From Bacteroidia bacterium (GTDB taxonomy: Bacteria; Bacteroidota; Bacteroidia; Bacteroidales; CAJPTX01): a stretch of 14,693 bases of DNA. Every line of letters begins with the position of its first letter. Within the stretch, counting starts at the first letter, position 1. The position numbers and the translations under genes are program-made. The stretch covers positions 1 to 14,693 of the forward strand of contig CAJPTV010000055.1 in the NCBI GenBank assembly GCA_905373665.1, given 5' to 3'. The notes below the pieces were generated by a model. It saw nothing but the letters and a program-made list of their open reading frames with translations. It made no database searches and was not told the DNA's origin. Of the stretch, positions 1-6,716 are shown one piece after another.

Positions 1-230
1 ACCTCGGCACAACGTGCCGCCCGATGGGGTTTCCGTATGGGCGCAACATACTACACCCTCACGACCCTCCTCCACCACGGGCCGTCCGCCCTTAGGACCG
101 CAGCATGCTACGCCCTGCGCCGCAAGGCGCAACAGGGTTCTCGTGGTGATTATCTTGTCTTCTGTAGGGGCGTAGCGTGCTACGCCCGCAACTCGGTACG
201 CAACGCGTGCCGCCGTCGGGGTTCGCTTTG
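1..230. repeat. Repeat- and hairpin-rich intergenic stretch
   Basis: I see no credible gene in this stretch. It contains several inverted repeats: CGGCAC/GTGCCG at 5-19; GTATG/CATAC at 35-51; CCCTGCGCC with GGCGCAACAGGG at 113-137 (4-base loop GCAA, one 3-base bulge); and a 20-base near-perfect palindrome at 168-187 with two 9-base arms. The palindrome has a diverged full copy at about 35-60 and a half copy at about 97-115. The sequence at about 4-36 (CTCGG...GTGCCGCC...GGGGTT) is also echoed at about 192-226. The arrangement looks like an interspersed, degenerate palindromic repeat array rather than a single terminator. Its family is not identified. Confidence 0.6.
168..187. repeat. 20-base palindrome (GGGCGTAGC arms)
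   Basis: The arms GGGCGTAGC and GCTACGCCC are exact reverse complements separated by GT. No T-rich tract follows on either side, so a simple intrinsic terminator is unlikely. It resembles a REP-type unit. Diverged relatives lie at about 35-60 and 97-115. Confidence 0.65.
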
Positions 231-261
231 AATAAACAAATACCTTTTTATAAACACACAG

Positions 262-831
262 ATGAAAACAAACAAAGAAGTAACGAGCGTATGCAGAGTA
301 TTGCATGTATTCCACTGGCTCGCATTTTTCCTTTTACTGGCGGGTGCGGTTCGTAGCGAAGGCGTCCCCGATTCGGTACGCGCAACGTATCGCAGAGCAA
401 TCGGGGTGCGAGAGGCAACAGGACGCAATGACGGCGTAGAAGTCGAACGCTACTTAGCGAGCGTGGGGTTGCGTCGTGGTGCGCCATGGTGTGCCGCATT
501 CGTGTCGTATTGTTTACAGACAGGAGGCTATGCAGATGCGCCTCGCTCGGGATGGTCGCCCGCCTACTTTACTCCCCTGAATCGATATCTTTTCGAGAAA
601 GGCGAAGCAGGGTTAACAGACTCGACGCGCGTCTACCTGTTCGGAATATACTATGAGCGGATGGGGCGTATCGCCCACGTGGGATTTATTGAGCCCGTTA
701 CGCGCTTCACACCTCGGGGGTGTGTGGTGACGGTCGAGGGGAACTCGAATGATAACGGGAGTCGTGAGGGGGTGGCTGTCGTACGCAAAATACGCCCACG
801 CAGGAGCATTAAAGCAGTAAGGGGGTTCTAA
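262..831 (+). CDS. Secreted CHAP-type peptidoglycan hydrolase (phage endolysin-like)
   Basis: The 189-residue protein probably cleaves peptidoglycan. Residues 1-34 look like a Sec signal peptide: Lys at 2 and 5, then a hydrophobic run WLAFFLLLAGAV at 19-30. The rest fits a compact CHAP/NlpC-P60-like cysteine hydrolase of the type seen in Bacteroidota phages and mobile elements. It has a helical lead (VREATGRNDGVEVERYLA, 49-66), the catalytic Cys77 in PWCAAF, a likely catalytic His139 in IAHVGF, and a polar third position around Glu159-Asn161 (VEGNSN). The start at 262 is the first ATG and leaves an intact signal peptide. The next gene begins 6 bases downstream. Context suggests host lysis, or local wall opening during entry or exit. 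A signal peptide on a phage lysin would allow Sec export without a holin. The enzyme class is fairly sure from the motifs; the bond cleaved is unknown. Confidence 0.75.
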   Translation: MKTNKEVTSVCRVLHVFHWLAFFLLLAGAVRSEGVPDSVRATYRRAIGVREATGRNDGVEVERYLASVGLRRGAPWCAAFVSYCLQTGGYADAPRSGWSPAYFTPLNRYLFEKGEAGLTDSTRVYLFGIYYERMGRIAHVGFIEPVTRFTPRGCVVTVEGNSNDNGSREGVAVVRKIRPRRSIKAVRGF

Positions 832-836
832 TAGCG

Positions 837-1289
837 ATGGAGTACGATCACGAAGAGTATTTGCGAGGGTTTGCAGAGCGCTCAGGGGTAGCGTTCAAGG
901 TGGCAGCGTCGTGGAAAGATATGCTCGAAATGACGCAGATTACCGCCGAGGGGACGCTCCCCTGTGTCGTGGCAGACTATGACGAGAGTGCACAGTTTGA
1001 GAACGTCGGGGACGACTCGCTACTAGAGTACCGCACCTATTCTGCGTACTTCTTACAGCGCGCCTCGGTGGGCGATGTAAGTACCATTCCCAAGGCAAAG
1101 CGAGCCGCTCGGGCGATGGCAGATGCCTACGTTAAGGGGATGCTGCGAGATGCCGCGAGAGGGCTCTCAGGGCTTACGCATTTAGCGAGAGAGAGTGTTG
1201 GGATTGTCTCGCTCGGGATGGTGGGCGATTGGGCTTTTGGAGTAATAGTAACGTTTACCTTAGTTTCTAGCTATGTTTATGCAGAGTAA
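837..1289 (+). CDS. Phage-associated protein of unknown function (possible tail completion protein)
   Basis: I do not recognise this 150-residue protein with confidence. The first half is acidic (VADYDESAQFENVGDDS, about 46-62). The middle (about 85-115) is Ala/Arg-rich and likely helical, and the last 25 residues are hydrophobic (DWAFGVIVTFTLVSSYVY). The tail could be a C-terminal membrane segment. The alternating pattern VIVTFTLV equally fits a terminal beta strand, as seen in many small phage head-tail or tail completion proteins of Bacteroidota elements. That pattern is inference only. The gene starts 6 bases after the CHAP gene, and its last 17 bases overlap the next gene, which indicates translational coupling. 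GC-rich codon use matches its neighbours and not the core genes to the right. Confidence 0.6.
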   Translation: MEYDHEEYLRGFAERSGVAFKVAASWKDMLEMTQITAEGTLPCVVADYDESAQFENVGDDSLLEYRTYSAYFLQRASVGDVSTIPKAKRAARAMADAYVKGMLRDAARGLSGLTHLARESVGIVSLGMVGDWAFGVIVTFTLVSSYVYAE

Positions 1290-1872
1290 GCTTCGGTGGG
1301 GTTTCGTGACCCTTGTCACGATTGTAATAGGGGGCTTGGCTGGGCATTTCGCTGGGCTCTTTGTAGGAAGTCTGTTGGTTGGAGAACGGACAGTCGAGGT
1401 TCTCCGCGATACGGTATATATCTGCGATACCGTGCGGACGGTCTTGTATCGGGACGCGGAGAATGCTCCGCCCGTGCCGCTCGCAGAGGATGTGCGTCGG
1501 GATGGCGATACCGTCCGTTTTTACCACGACGTCCGTAGAGACTCGGTAGCAGAGGTGGAAATCTTTGACAGCGTGAGCTCTCTGGGTTTCTTGCGATGGC
1601 GGGAGGTGCGCGTCGGGTGTTTCCTTCGTGAGCGGAGTCTGTTGCAGGTCGAGCGTGTGGGTTGGGCTTCTCCGCTACCTAGTTTCACTCCCCTTTTTCA
1701 AGAACGGACGTCGCACACAGCGATGGGGTTACACCCTTACGTAGGTGGCTATTACGCAGGGAGCGACGCATGGGGAGCGATGGCGGGTGTCCGTTGGCGT
1801 CGCTATTCGCTAGGCGTCATTGCAGATGCCCCTCGGCAGCGGGTCGGGGGCATGGTCTTGGTTGAATGGTAA
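1273..1872 (+). CDS. Membrane-anchored phage lysis-region protein, DUF6808-like (spanin-like candidate)
   Basis: The 199-residue protein has one N-terminal hydrophobic anchor (about residues 9-37, with small-residue GGLAGHFAGLFVG). A stalk follows with recurring D-T-V motifs (LRDTVYICDTVRTVLY, 44-59; GDTVRFY, 78-84). The C-terminal 50 residues alternate aromatic and glycine residues (YVGGYYAG, MAGVRWRRYSLGV, GGMVLVEW). This pattern, anchor plus D-T-V stalk plus beta-rich end, is what I know from Bacteroidota phage and mobile-element proteins annotated as DUF6808; assignment is from memory of the pattern, not a search. It overlaps the previous gene by 17 bases, and a second ATG lies two codons in. 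Proximity to the lysin gene suggests a lysis role. A protein spanning the periplasm could act like a unimolecular spanin, but this is hypothesis. Confidence 0.55.
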   Translation: MFMQSKLRWGFVTLVTIVIGGLAGHFAGLFVGSLLVGERTVEVLRDTVYICDTVRTVLYRDAENAPPVPLAEDVRRDGDTVRFYHDVRRDSVAEVEIFDSVSSLGFLRWREVRVGCFLRERSLLQVERVGWASPLPSFTPLFQERTSHTAMGLHPYVGGYYAGSDAWGAMAGVRWRRYSLGVIADAPRQRVGGMVLVEW

Positions 1873-1890
1873 TACTTGAATGGTAGTGCG

Positions 1891-2517
1891 ATGCGGGACA
1901 ATCTTGAGGCTTTATTGTTCACCCCGCCCGAGGGGCGTGCGGGGTTGTCAGAGGCGGACGCGCATCGATTGGTGGTATACGAAGATTTGTTCCACCATTG
2001 GATGCAGCAGGAGTACCTCTCAGACGCGCAGATGGTCTCTTACGCAGAGCAGGAGCATAGCGTCTCGCGTCGGACGGCATACCGTTACGTCGGGGAGGTA
2101 AAGGAACTCTTAGGGCGCGTACGGACGCCTACGCGGGCATGGTATCGCTATCAGGTGACGCAGATGCTTTTGCGAGCCTATACGCTCTCCTTAGCAGCGG
2201 AGGACAGCAGGGGTATGATCGCTGCGGCAGATGCGCTCGGGAAGTACACCAATCTAGATAAGCCCGAGGTTGAGTCACCCGATTGGTCTTCAATAGCTCC
2301 GCCTTCGTTTGAGCCCTCGGGCGATGCTTCTCTTGTGGGTGTTGAAGCGGGCGACCCGTCGCAATATAGTGACTTGCGTCGTCGCTTAGGGCGGAAGTAC
2401 AATATACCGCAGGACGTAGTAGCGCGGGGTTCGGTGGTTTGTGTTGAAAGCCTTGAAAGCGTAAAAGGTGTGGAAAATGTAGAAAGCGTTGAAAGTGTAA
2501 AGGAGGATGGTGAGTAA
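1891..2517 (+). CDS. Phage terminase small subunit-like DNA-binding protein
   Basis: The 208-residue protein resembles terminase small subunits of Bacteroidota phages, which recognise viral DNA before packaging. It has an N-terminal helix-turn-helix region (about 43-72: LSDAQMVSYAEQ..SVSRRTAYRYV), a helical section with WYRYQVTQMLLRAY (84-97), and the family-like stretch SRGMIAAADALGKYTNLDK (106-124). That stretch is followed by a proline-rich segment (SSIAPPSFEPSGD) and a basic LRRRLGRKYNIPQD element (162-175). The ATG at 1891 is preferred over an in-frame TTG at 1876. The last 24 residues are a three-residue tandem repeat (Val-Glu-Ser type, see separate entry), unusual for this family. No large terminase gene follows, so packaging function is doubtful in this location. 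A transcription regulator with a similar helix-turn-helix is a less likely alternative. Confidence 0.6.
   Translation: MRDNLEALLFTPPEGRAGLSEADAHRLVVYEDLFHHWMQQEYLSDAQMVSYAEQEHSVSRRTAYRYVGEVKELLGRVRTPTRAWYRYQVTQMLLRAYTLSLAAEDSRGMIAAADALGKYTNLDKPEVESPDWSSIAPPSFEPSGDASLVGVEAGDPSQYSDLRRRLGRKYNIPQDVVARGSVVCVESLESVKGVENVESVESVKEDGE
2443..2505 (+). repeat. 9-base tandem repeat coding for a Val-Glu-Ser tail
   Basis: Seven consecutive 9-base units (GTT GAA AGC type) encode VES, LES, VKG, VEN, VES, VES and VKE at the end of the terminase-like gene. The period keeps the reading frame. The units differ mostly by single substitutions, as in an old or drifting slipped-strand array. Confidence 0.8.
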
Positions 2518-2550
2518 TGAGCTTTTAAGGAGAAAGGTAGGTAGAGAAAA

Positions 2551-2850
2551 ATGGCGGATACTGAATTAGTCTTTGACGATCGTATAGCGGAGGCTGTGGG
2601 TTTGCCCTCGTCAATATCTTATCAATGTATGTTAGACACGATGTTAGGGGGAGGAGAGGAGGATTCTCCGCTTTTTTCGTGTCGGTATGTAAAGGCGTCG
2701 GGGGATGTAGTCTCCTTGTCTTCTGTCCGCGCGATTCGTTTTGAGGGTTTTCGCAGGTCTCATGTTTTAGTGCGAGTAGGTGGTGGAGTTCGTCGGTTAC
2801 GCACCTCGTGTATTGTCTCTTTTAACGGTCGTGAGCTACACATTTGGTAG
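2551..2850 (+). CDS. Small phage-associated protein, unknown function
   Basis: The 99-residue protein has no motif I can name. The first third is acidic and moderately hydrophobic (AEAVGLPSSISYQCML). The second half looks beta-rich and basic: SSVRAIRFEGF, SHVLVRVGGGVRRLR, and a closing FNGRELHIW. Such a closing pattern is compatible with a small beta domain. A purine-rich AAGGAGAAAGG lies about 15-25 bases upstream of the ATG. It follows the terminase-like gene by 33 bases on the same strand and shares its GC-rich codon use, so it probably belongs to the same phage block, of which it is the last gene before the AT-rich boundary. Confidence 0.6.
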   Translation: MADTELVFDDRIAEAVGLPSSISYQCMLDTMLGGGEEDSPLFSCRYVKASGDVVSLSSVRAIRFEGFRRSHVLVRVGGGVRRLRTSCIVSFNGRELHIW

Positions 2851-2998
2851 AGTTTGTGCGATATAACGCCCAGCAGAAGATATTTATAGTGAATCGCAAT
2901 AAAGCGCCCATTTAACGCAAAGTCTTTACAAGTCATGTAGTTACAATTATATTGCAGCTTATTACACCTCAGTTTGAAAAGAATTATATTCTAAAACG
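2851..2998. other. Intergenic boundary between phage block and ssb
   Basis: No gene is visible here. The composition drops sharply from GC-rich phage codons to AT-rich sequence. A small inverted repeat AGAAT-TAT-ATTCT lies at 2980-2992, just upstream of the ssb promoter; it could be an operator, but the arms are only 5 bases. I see no tRNA gene and no clear attachment-site repeat. Confidence 0.5.
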
Positions 2999-3029
2999 CT
3001 TGGAAAGTTGGAAAAAAGAAGTACCTTTG
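2999..3029 (+). promoter_or_regulatory. Bacteroidota-type promoter for ssb
   Basis: The -7 element TACCTTTG at 3022-3029 matches the known Bacteroidota consensus TAnnTTTG exactly. A -33-like CTTG at 2999-3002 precedes it by 19 bases, the usual spacing. Transcription would begin around 3036, leaving a leader of roughly 40 bases before the ssb ATG. The leader contains a purine-rich AAGGGGGGA at about 3059-3066. Confidence 0.7.
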
Positions 3030-3073
3030 TAGTGTAGAAAAGAGGGGGAGTTAACGTAAGGGGGGATTCTATA

Positions 3074-3508
3074 ATGGGACTAAACCGAGTTGAACTAATT
3101 GGGTATATTGGGACAGAGTTGAAATTGATTACTTTGAGTAATGGAGGATCGTTGTTAAAAATTCGTCTTGTCACCCGTGAATATTTTTCATCCATCAACG
3201 GTTCTAAAAAACATATAGAGTGGCATACTCTAACCTTTTTTGGACGGAATGCACGAAGCTTAAAGAAATTTGGACGCAAGGGCTTAAAAATATACATAGA
3301 CGGGCATATAAGGACTTATCTTTATCTAGACAAGGAGGGAGAAAGACGGTACTCAACTGAGATAGTTGTAGTATCCTATCAAATATTATCCTTCGCAACA
3401 CCTCCTAAACCAATCGAAGAAGAAAATCCACCATTCCCTCTAGAGCGAGATCCAATAGACGAAGATGCTCAAAGCAAAATAGAGAAAAAAGAAGAAGTCC
3501 CCTTCTAA
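3074..3508 (+). CDS. ssb: Single-stranded DNA-binding protein
   Basis: The 144-residue protein has one OB fold for binding single-stranded DNA during replication and repair. It shows the expected order: NRVELIGYIGTELKL (4-18), NGGSLLKIRLVT (23-34), HIEWHTLTFFGRNAR (47-61), LKIYIDGHIRT (71-81), and DKEGERRYSTEIVV (86-99). The acidic C-terminal tail ends in EEVPF, matching the DDIPF-type tip that recruits partner proteins. The linker is short. The tryptophan commonly found after the R-T motif is replaced (YLYLDKEG). The gene is AT-rich: 3241-3300 has 23 of 60 bases G+C, far from the phage genes just upstream and somewhat below the core genes. It has its own promoter and converges on tsaD. It may be the host copy or one carried by a mobile element; the window cannot decide. 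Confidence 0.88.
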   Translation: MGLNRVELIGYIGTELKLITLSNGGSLLKIRLVTREYFSSINGSKKHIEWHTLTFFGRNARSLKKFGRKGLKIYIDGHIRTYLYLDKEGERRYSTEIVVVSYQILSFATPPKPIEEENPPFPLERDPIDEDAQSKIEKKEEVPF

Positions 3509-3561
3509 CACACTTTTAAATCAAGAGAAACAGCTTCTCGCTTCCCTCATTTTTCTATCTT

Positions 3562-4602
3562 CTAGCTCAACAAAGCCTCAACAGAAATACGAGGAATAGC
3601 CTTGACTGTTAAATCTGAAAATAGCCCTGCCCTATACTTGAACAACGCAGCAATTGCTATCATTGCAGCATTATCTGTTGTAAATCGACGCTCTGGAATA
3701 AAGACATCTAGGTGAAGCTCTTCTCCTAGGGTCTGTACGGCACACCTTAATCCATCATTAGCGGCTACGCCACCTCCAATCGCTACCTGACGAACCCCCG
3801 TTTGAGCAATAGCTTTTCTTAACTTATAGAGTAATATCTCAACTATTGTACTCTGAAGCGAAGCACACAAGTCTTCCTTTCTTTTTTCGATAAAACATGC
3901 ATCTACAGACAATTCCTTCTGTACGAGCTGTAAAAAAGATGTCTTTAAGCCACTAAAACTAAAATTCAATCCCTGAAGATAAGGGCGCTTCAAAGTAAAC
4001 GCATCTGGATTCCCTTGCTTAGCCAACCGATCCACATAAGGACCTCCTGGATAAGGCAACCCCATAATTTTTGCACACTTATCAAAAGCCTCCCCCGCAG
4101 CATCATCAATCGTCTGTCCAATCAATTCCATCCGAAGAGGATTATGAACAAGCACTAACTGTGTATGCCCTCCAGAAACGAGCAGTGAGATGAATGGAAA
4201 GCGCGGCACTTGAGTTTCATCTGTTGTCTTCATAAAAGGAGATAAAATATGCCCCTGTAAGTGATTTACTTCCAAAAGTTTCACCCCTGTTGCCAATGAG
4301 AGAGCCTTAGCAAAAGAGACTCCAATTAAAAGAGCTCCCATTAAACCTGGACCACGAGTAAACGCAATTGCATTCACATCTTTCAACGTAACCCCCGCTT
4401 CCCGTAAAGCTTCAGAAACAACAGGAACAATGTTCGACAGATGAGCTCTAGAGGCTAGCTCAGGAACCACTCCACCGTATTGTTCATGGATTTTTTGAGT
4501 ACTAATGAGACTCGACAACAATCGTGTATCACGAATAACTGCTGCAGAAGTATCATCACACGACGACTCAATAGCTAGAATCAAGGGCTCTGTTATGCGC
4601 AT
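3562..4602 (-). CDS. tsaD: tRNA N6-adenosine threonylcarbamoyltransferase TsaD
   Basis: TsaD transfers the threonylcarbamoyl group from threonylcarbamoyl-AMP to A37 of ANN-decoding tRNAs (t6A), working with TsaB and TsaE in the cytoplasm. The 346-residue length is normal. Visible motifs are IESSCDDTSAAV (11-22), the metal-binding histidines His114 and His118 in VNHLQGH, VSGGHTQL (142-149), DDAAGEAFDK (166-175), GGGVAAN (276-282), and TDNAAMI (309-315) with metal ligand Asp310. All key residues are present. It starts 27 bases after cca on the same strand, so it is probably the last gene of the TPR-ribH-cca-tsaD transcript. Its end faces ssb across 53 bases. Confidence 0.97.
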   Translation of the reverse strand: MRITEPLILAIESSCDDTSAAVIRDTRLLSSLISTQKIHEQYGGVVPELASRAHLSNIVPVVSEALREAGVTLKDVNAIAFTRGPGLMGALLIGVSFAKALSLATGVKLLEVNHLQGHILSPFMKTTDETQVPRFPFISLLVSGGHTQLVLVHNPLRMELIGQTIDDAAGEAFDKCAKIMGLPYPGGPYVDRLAKQGNPDAFTLKRPYLQGLNFSFSGLKTSFLQLVQKELSVDACFIEKRKEDLCASLQSTIVEILLYKLRKAIAQTGVRQVAIGGGVAANDGLRCAVQTLGEELHLDVFIPERRFTTDNAAMIAIAALFKYRAGLFSDLTVKAIPRISVEALLS

Positions 4603-4629
4603 TATTTAAGAAATTCCAATCAAAAGCAA

Positions 4630-6096
4630 CTACTCTAAGCCATCCTTAGGTATCAACCCCAATTCTCGACCTTTTTGCAACATAAAAAGCTCAGCCTCTT
4701 GCAAATTGTTTGAGATCTCCCCATCCAAAATAGCTTCCTTTATTGCACTCTTTATCAAACCGACCTCTTTACAAGGAGCAATCCCAAAAGTGTTCATTAT
4801 ATGATCTCCAGAAATGGGAGGCTGAAAATTGCGTATTGCATCTCGTTCTTCCAAATCCTGCAACTTTTCTCTGACCCGCTTAAAATTCCGCAAAAAACGC
4901 TCGACTTTATGCGGATTCTTAGAGGTTATATCCGCTTCGCATAAAAGCATTAAGCGATCTATAGCATCACCAGCATCAAACAACAAACGACGCACAGCAC
5001 TATCTGTAACCTCATCATCAGATAAAGCAATCGGTCGCATGTGCAAACGCACAAGTAACGCGATTTGATGCATCACCTCATTTTGAGGCAATCGCAAACG
5101 CCGAAAGATAGTAGAAACCATCTTTGCTCCCACATACTCATGTGCGTAAAAAGTCCAACCATGTTTGGGAACAAAACGTTTTGTGGGAACTTTTCCCACA
5201 TCATGTAACAATGCCGCCCAACGCAACCATAAATCGCCTCCAATAGAAGCGATATTGTCGACCACCTGTAATGTATGGTTAAAGTTATCCTTGTGACCTC
5301 GCCCCTCTAAATTTTCGACCCCTTTCAAAGCATCTATTTCTGGCAAAAATTGCACCAATAAACCAAGACGTTCTAAAAGAAATAACCCTTCTGAAGGCTT
5401 AGGAGAGAGTAGTATTTTATTAAACTCATCCACAATCCGCTCATTCGACACAATGTGAAGCCGAGGTGCAAACTTCTTTATAGCATCAAAAACACTAGCT
5501 TCTATAGAGAAACCTAATTGAGATGCAAAACGCACAGCTCTCAACATACGCAACGGATCGTCATCAAATGTAACCTCAGGATCGCGCGGCGTAACAATCC
5601 GACAATCTTTTAAATCACAAATTCCATCAAATCGATCAATTAGTTGCCAAGACTTTCCTAACGAAAGATTCAAAGCAAGCGCATTGATAGTGAAGTCCCT
5701 CCTTAAAAGGTCTTCCTCTAACGTTCCATCTTCAACAATAGGCTTTCGCGATTCACGACGATACGATTCGCGACGCGCTCCTACAAACTCAACCTCAATC
5801 CCCTCATAACGAAATTGAGCTGTACCGAAGTTTTTAAACACTACAACCTTATCAAGGTGCAAACAAGCTGCCACAGCTTTTGCGAACTCGATACCAGCAC
5901 CGATAGTCACAAAATCGATATCACTATTAGCTCGCCCCAACAACAAGTCCCTGACATACCCCCCGACAAGGAACACCTCACGTCCTAGCCTCTCAGAAAC
6001 AAGCGTTACAGCCTCGAACAGCCGAACTTCCGCAGGGGATAATCGAAAGGTCTCAATGGGAAAAAAAGAACCATCTGCTAAGCTATCGTCAATCAT
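4630..6096 (-). CDS. cca: CCA tRNA nucleotidyltransferase with HD domain
   Basis: The enzyme adds or repairs the 3' CCA end of tRNAs. The 488-residue protein has the class II polymerase-beta head: FLVGGYVRDLLLGR (42-55) with catalytic Asp59 and Asp61 in SDIDFV, RRDFTINAL (132-140), DPLRMLRAVRFA (180-191), and NERIVDEF (218-225), which fits the region selecting C and A. An HD domain follows, with His274, His298-Asp299 in LLHDVGK, and His319, typical of the longer CCA or poly(A)-polymerase-like proteins; it probably confers phosphatase or phosphodiesterase activity. The ATG at 6096 gives a normal N-terminal lead. The gene begins 41 bases after ribH. A split CCA/A-adding specialisation cannot be excluded from sequence alone. 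Confidence 0.93.
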   Translation of the reverse strand: MIDDSLADGSFFPIETFRLSPAEVRLFEAVTLVSERLGREVFLVGGYVRDLLLGRANSDIDFVTIGAGIEFAKAVAACLHLDKVVVFKNFGTAQFRYEGIEVEFVGARRESYRRESRKPIVEDGTLEEDLLRRDFTINALALNLSLGKSWQLIDRFDGICDLKDCRIVTPRDPEVTFDDDPLRMLRAVRFASQLGFSIEASVFDAIKKFAPRLHIVSNERIVDEFNKILLSPKPSEGLFLLERLGLLVQFLPEIDALKGVENLEGRGHKDNFNHTLQVVDNIASIGGDLWLRWAALLHDVGKVPTKRFVPKHGWTFYAHEYVGAKMVSTIFRRLRLPQNEVMHQIALLVRLHMRPIALSDDEVTDSAVRRLLFDAGDAIDRLMLLCEADITSKNPHKVERFLRNFKRVREKLQDLEERDAIRNFQPPISGDHIMNTFGIAPCKEVGLIKSAIKEAILDGEISNNLQEAELFMLQKGRELGLIPKDGLE

Positions 6097-6137
6097 ACAA
6101 AGACCTCCAAGAAGATAGCTCTAAACCTACGGCGCTC

Positions 6138-6674
6138 TTAAAACAGCTGCTCCTTAGGAAAGCAATAACGATTACGAAAATCTAACATTTTCAAGAGAGC
6201 TGTTGCTACCTCAACCCCCTTACGACTATGTGTACCATCTGCACGCTCAATCGCTTGCTGTCTTGTATTAGCCGTCAGTACGCCAAACATCACAGGAAAA
6301 GGAACTCCTGAGCAAGCGACATTCTCTATTCCCTGCGCAACAGCCTGAGAAATAAAAGTAAAATGGGGAGTATCGCCCTGTACAACACAACCGAAACAAA
6401 TGGCACTAAAATCCGTCCGATTTCTAGGCTCTGACAGAACAGAATTCAGAGGTGGATAAAAATACATACTCACGGCTTGTGGTAGTTCAAAACAGCCTGG
6501 GACTTTAACAACCTCTACCCTCCGCACATTGTTCTGCAAGAAAAGCTCTAGAGCATCACGAACCATCATGCCAACAATGTCGCTATGCCATTCCGCCTCA
6601 AAAACAACAACCTTCTCGTTGGGACGGATGATATACTGTTGCAGCGACGTATCGAAAGCACTTGATTCGCTCAT
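6138..6674 (-). CDS. ribH: 6,7-dimethyl-8-ribityllumazine synthase
   Basis: The enzyme condenses 5-amino-6-ribitylaminouracil with dihydroxybutanone phosphate in riboflavin synthesis and normally assembles as pentamers or 60-mers. The 178-residue chain is slightly longer than usual (about 150-165). It shows FEAEWHSDIV (25-34, substrate-stacking Trp29), VPGCFELP (58-65), the catalytic His104 in VVQGDTPHF, GVPFPVMFGVLTANT (123-137), and QAIERADG (140-147) with phosphate-binding Arg144. Two oddities: the Asn that often follows the aromatic residue is His30, and residues about 72-88 form an extra loop (YPPLNSVLSEPRNRTD) before the central strand. It follows the TPR gene by 42 bases, a pairing that recurs in Bacteroidota. 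Confidence 0.95.
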   Translation of the reverse strand: MSESSAFDTSLQQYIIRPNEKVVVFEAEWHSDIVGMMVRDALELFLQNNVRRVEVVKVPGCFELPQAVSMYFYPPLNSVLSEPRNRTDFSAICFGCVVQGDTPHFTFISQAVAQGIENVACSGVPFPVMFGVLTANTRQQAIERADGTHSRKGVEVATALLKMLDFRNRYCFPKEQLF

Positions 6675-6716
6675 TTCACTCCCTATAACGACCCCTATTT
6701 TGGGAAATAGCTCTAC

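Noticed and set aside
37..231. 64-codon open frame on the + strand over the repeat region
   Set aside because: It is built from the palindromic repeats and gives a Cys/Arg-rich, non-domain-like protein; no ribosome binding context.
227..248. Promoter for the CHAP gene from TTTG (227-230) and TACCTTTT (241-248)
   Set aside because: The spacing is 10 bases instead of about 19-21, the last -7 base is wrong, and the start site would fall almost at the ATG.
1876..1890. TTG start for the terminase-like gene
   Set aside because: An ATG five codons later is available, and the added residues carry no visible conserved feature.
3525..3539. Inverted repeat GAGAA/TTCTC between ssb and tsaD as a bidirectional terminator
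   Set aside because: Only five base pairs, AT-rich, with no clear U-tract directly after the stem; too weak to call.
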